From contig JALQPE010002468.1 in assembly GCA_030407315.1 (NCBI GenBank), positions 93,622 through 157,621 on the forward strand: a DNA stretch of 64,000 bases, given 5' to 3'. The stretch comes from Asparagopsis taxiformis (taxonomy: Eukaryota; Rhodophyta; Florideophyceae; Bonnemaisoniales; Bonnemaisoniaceae). The notes below the pieces were generated by a model, which saw nothing but the letters and a program-made list of their open reading frames with translations, was not told the DNA's origin and ran no database searches. Below are positions 61,442-64,000 of this stretch, piece by piece (the stretch's first letter is position 1; every line of letters begins with the position of its first letter). The translations under genes and the position numbers were made by a program.

Positions 61442-62525
61442 ATGCCGCGGGCTGCTGCCTTTACTCCCAATCTCCCCTGCAAAGCACCTTCGTTTCGCCC
61501 GGCGGCACCGGCAGTAACCCCCGTAATGCCGCTAGACAGACATGGCAAAATCAGCAAGAAAAGGTCGCGCGGTTTTCGCATGTCTCAGCCCTCTCTAGCG
61601 TCCTCGTCCAAGCAGAAGTTCTACGCTGTGCAATGCGGCCGTGAAGGCTACAGCGGCGTGCTCAACACATGGGACGAATGCAAGTTCTACGTGCACGGTG
61701 TCAAGGGCGCGGTGTTCAAAAGTTTCAATACCTATGAAGAGGCGCTCGTCTTCTCCACACTGCGGCACAACGCGTCTGAAGAGCCGCAACACAGCGCCGT
61801 GCAGCGCGACAGTATTGACGACGTGGCCAGCACGTTGCATGCTGCCAGTGATGACGTGATTGATCTAGAGGCTGACGACTGGCAGGAGCAGGCGCGACAC
61901 AGTGGTATCGCTCAAAAACTGCCAATTGCAAGAGCGAAAATCGCCGCCCCGCCGCCGCGCCCTAAGCGCATCACAGTTTATACAGATGGCGCTTGTTCCA
62001 ACAACGGACAGTGGAATAGTCTGGCTGGATATGGTGTCTACTTTGGCGAGGACAGTCCGCATAATATATCGGAGCCCCTGGCGGGACCAGCAACTAACCA
62101 GCGTGCTGAGATGATGGCTGTGTTGGAAGCGTTGCGGACTGTGCTTGCGCACCAGCTTGTGACTCGCGGTGGTTTTGTTCAGATACGGACAGACTCGCAG
62201 GTTTGTGTTTCTTATTAGCGACGATCTCATTTGTTGTGATAGCGATATCTCAATGTACTGACTTGTGTTTATTCCACTCGCGCAGTACACCAAACAGGGC
62301 ATCGAGTCGTGGGTGGAAAATTGGAAGAAAAACGGTTGGAAAAGCGCCGCCGGCAAACCAGTCAAAAACAAAGACTTGTGGATGGCATTGGATAAAACTA
62401 GAATAACTTTGTTGGAAAGCGGCGTCCAGTTGGAACTGGTCTGGGTCAAGGGACACGCCGGTTGTCCAGGCAATGAAGCCGCAGATCATCTAGCAACGCA
62501 GGGAGCCAAAAGGGCTGCCCGATAG
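61442..62525 (+). CDS. RNASEH1: ribonuclease H1 with one spliceosomal intron
   Basis: Exon 1 is 61442-62200 and exon 2 is 62286-62525, giving 332 residues. An N-terminal basic extension (possibly mitochondrial) precedes the hybrid-binding domain (KFYAVQCGREGYSGVLNTWD ... FKSFNTYEEALVF). The RNase H domain shows all catalytic residues: D182 (YTDGACSNNG), E223 (NQRAEM), D251 (RTDSQ) and D320 (GNEAADHLA), plus H310. It degrades RNA in RNA-DNA hybrids. The intron falls in phase 0 right after RTDSQ, and splicing restores the family sequence (TDSQ-YTKQGIESW). Confidence 0.93.
62201..62285 (+). other. spliceosomal intron of RNase H1
   Basis: The 85-base intron begins CAG/GTTTGTG and ends CGCAG/TAC. 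A TACTGAC branch-site-like sequence lies near 62255. Reading through gives a stop five codons in; removing it joins two halves of a conserved domain. Confidence 0.9.
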
Positions 62526-62527
62526 CT

Positions 62528-64000
62528 TCATCTCTTCTTCATACGCCCCATCGGCCCGTCTGTAATTCTATAATGAGCAGGAAAGTACGCTGTTGTAACT
62601 GGACCAAAGTCGCGAATCACCATTATAGATTGATCCATACGCAGAATGTATCCCAACACAACCGCCTTGTGCTCGTTTATCTCCTTTTGCTTTTGCTCAT
62701 TGTCCGAGACCTCCTTCGCCTCCAACGCCTCCAGCCGTACAAACAAATTCAGAACCGCTTTGTACATCACTTGCGTCATATTGCGAAACACACTGATTGT
62801 GTTCGCCTGCCACAAATAGTACCAATTGCTCGCTCGTTGTTGATCGTGCGATCGTGGCACTTCCTGTATAGAAATAATTCGATCCTGATACATCCGAAAT
62901 AACGTCTCTCTCGCGACTTTCAACGGCAACATACACTTTTCAGCCAGCACTTTTTCCTCCATGCCACCCTCAATAGCCAGTGCGCGAAATACTCTCCGAC
63001 CAATGCCGCCGTACCTATGCAACAGCAAATGCTCCGCAGTTTTCTGTCTCGCATCGGCGATGAGTCGTCCAGGAATAAATCGCAACGCAGTTGGCGAATG
63101 TTCCGGGATCGCCACCACAAACTGTGGCGTATGATTCACAAGAATCTGCACCGCATCCCAAAACTCATGTGCGCTGAATGCCGCGACTTCATCCGCTAGC
63201 AGTTTCTGAATCGAATCTGTGGGCACATCAGCCGATTCAAAGTCTTCCGATGGCACTTCACAATCCTCGTTGTCAAGAGAAATCTGCAGACCCGCACGGA
63301 GGATCCGCATTGCAAGTTGGTGTTGTACCCGACCCTGTGCGACGATGATACAGCATTCGTTGCGAAACTCGCGGTTGAGATGCCAAAAGGAAATGCCCCA
63401 AGTATCTTCGTTATTGTTCTTGGATGGTGCTCCCACTATTATCCTATGGTCGCCCCGTCCGACTTGAATATCATCATAACCTCGCGGTAGGAGCGCCTTG
63501 TCATCATCCGAGTCAGAGTCGCCATCGGTGCGTAGGCGCTTTCTGCCTCGCATCTGTTCCCCATTTTCCTGTCCACCCTGTACGCCGTTTTGATTTTCCA
63601 CCCCGTTTTGTTCGATACCCTCATTCTCTTGCTGTGCTTTTCTGGATTCAAAACGACGCTTGCCAACCCAGCACAGAAGTCCTGACTGGGCCATATCAGT
63701 GAGACATGCCTCTGCGTCTACAAGACTAATTTCTAGTTCGGAGAGGATAGGTTCGAGGGCTGTTTCGAACAATTGCTTAGAGGTCATTCTACCGCGTTCA
63801 AAAATAGCACGCACAGCTGCCGCTCCCACATCCCCATATCGCTTTCGGGCGAATCCAAGATAAAGCGGTATTCGCGAGCGGAATAGAATGCACTGCAAGT
63901 CAATACTATACAAATATCGAATGTCAAAGGTTCGACGCAGTTTTCGGGCTCTTTTCCATGCTTTAGAATGGGGCGCTGGTGTTTCCTTCGGTGGTTTTTT
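62528..64000 (-). CDS. RPC3: RNA polymerase III subunit RPC3 (RPC82), partial at 5' end
   Basis: The minus-strand frame is open to the right edge, so the N-terminus lies outside. At least 490 residues are present. Family features: RRTFDIRYLYSIDL and SRIPLYLGFARKRYGD near the start, winged-helix segments (GGIGRRVFRALAIEGGMEEK and RETLFRMYQDRIISIQEVP), and a coiled-coil C-terminus. With RPC6 and RPC7 it forms the initiation subcomplex of Pol III. The first in-window methionine is not the real start. Its stop codon lies two bases from that of RNase H1. Confidence 0.88.
   Translation of the reverse strand, partial: KKPPKETPAPHSKAWKRARKLRRTFDIRYLYSIDLQCILFRSRIPLYLGFARKRYGDVGAAAVRAIFERGRMTSKQLFETALEPILSELEISLVDAEACLTDMAQSGLLCWVGKRRFESRKAQQENEGIEQNGVENQNGVQGGQENGEQMRGRKRLRTDGDSDSDDDKALLPRGYDDIQVGRGDHRIIVGAPSKNNNEDTWGISFWHLNREFRNECCIIVAQGRVQHQLAMRILRAGLQISLDNEDCEVPSEDFESADVPTDSIQKLLADEVAAFSAHEFWDAVQILVNHTPQFVVAIPEHSPTALRFIPGRLIADARQKTAEHLLLHRYGGIGRRVFRALAIEGGMEEKVLAEKCMLPLKVARETLFRMYQDRIISIQEVPRSHDQQRASNWYYLWQANTISVFRNMTQVMYKAVLNLFVRLEALEAKEVSDNEQKQKEINEHKAVVLGYILRMDQSIMVIRDFGPVTTAYFPAHYRITDGPMGRMKKR

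Noticed and set aside
1..64000. CRISPR arrays, insertion sequences, phage or bacterial operons
   Set aside because: No direct-repeat arrays, transposase genes or operon-like packing were seen; the genes are eukaryotic.

Overview
The window looks like nuclear DNA of a unicellular, intron-poor alga, most likely a red alga of the Porphyridium type. About 30 protein genes lie in 64 kb, nearly all single uninterrupted frames; I can place only one spliceosomal intron with confidence, in RNase H1. Plastid proteins are present with N-terminal extensions of the red-algal kind, starting Met-Ala/Ser-(Ala)-Phe-Val: transketolase and a DEAD-box helicase, together with a plastid NusG, a lumenal FKBP, an M41-like membrane protein and a SufE-MnmA fusion. 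One tRNA gene is circularly permuted, an arrangement known from the red alga Cyanidioschyzon and some tiny green algae. The genus is inference; no rRNA or organelle sequence is present to confirm it.

Layout. 1-4085 is a gene-poor stretch with simple repeats. 4086-11417 holds transketolase, an ER Hsp70 exchange factor (SIL1 type), the RNA helicase DHH1/DDX6 and a small membrane protein. 12314-19288 runs rightward with Pol III subunit RPC2, a TKL-like kinase and a membrane-anchored M14 carboxypeptidase. 19494-31275 is mostly leftward: ClpX, tRNA-Arg(ACG), a small protein, exocyst SEC8, a zinc-finger protein, a lumenal FKBP and MOG1. 31455-31531 is the permuted tRNA-Gly(UCC). 31858-40869 holds a phosphatase-kinase-RNA ligase protein, plastid NusG, MoaC/CNX3 and SufE-MnmA. 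41435-46875 has a basic nuclear-type protein, a membrane protein with a methyltransferase-like core, an M41 protease-like protein and a SPRY protein. 46876-49930 is 3 kb with no convincing gene. 49931-64000 holds RPL4, DNA2, a plastid DEAD-box helicase, galactokinase (one frame break), a CAMK-like kinase, CWC15, RNase H1 and the 3' part of RPC3, which runs off the right edge.

RNA metabolism dominates: two Pol III subunits, two tRNA genes, an RNA-repair enzyme, a tRNA thiolase, two RNA helicases, a spliceosome factor and RNase H1. The strongest novel points are the permuted tRNA-Gly, whose ends fold into a nearly textbook bulge-helix-bulge; the RNA-repair protein beside it; and a sulfur-relay protein (SufE) fused directly to the tRNA 2-thiouridylase that would use its sulfur. 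Both tRNA genes carry an upstream TATA element and a downstream T-run.

Starts were chosen at real ATG codons; several longer frames open only with TTG or GTG and were shortened.
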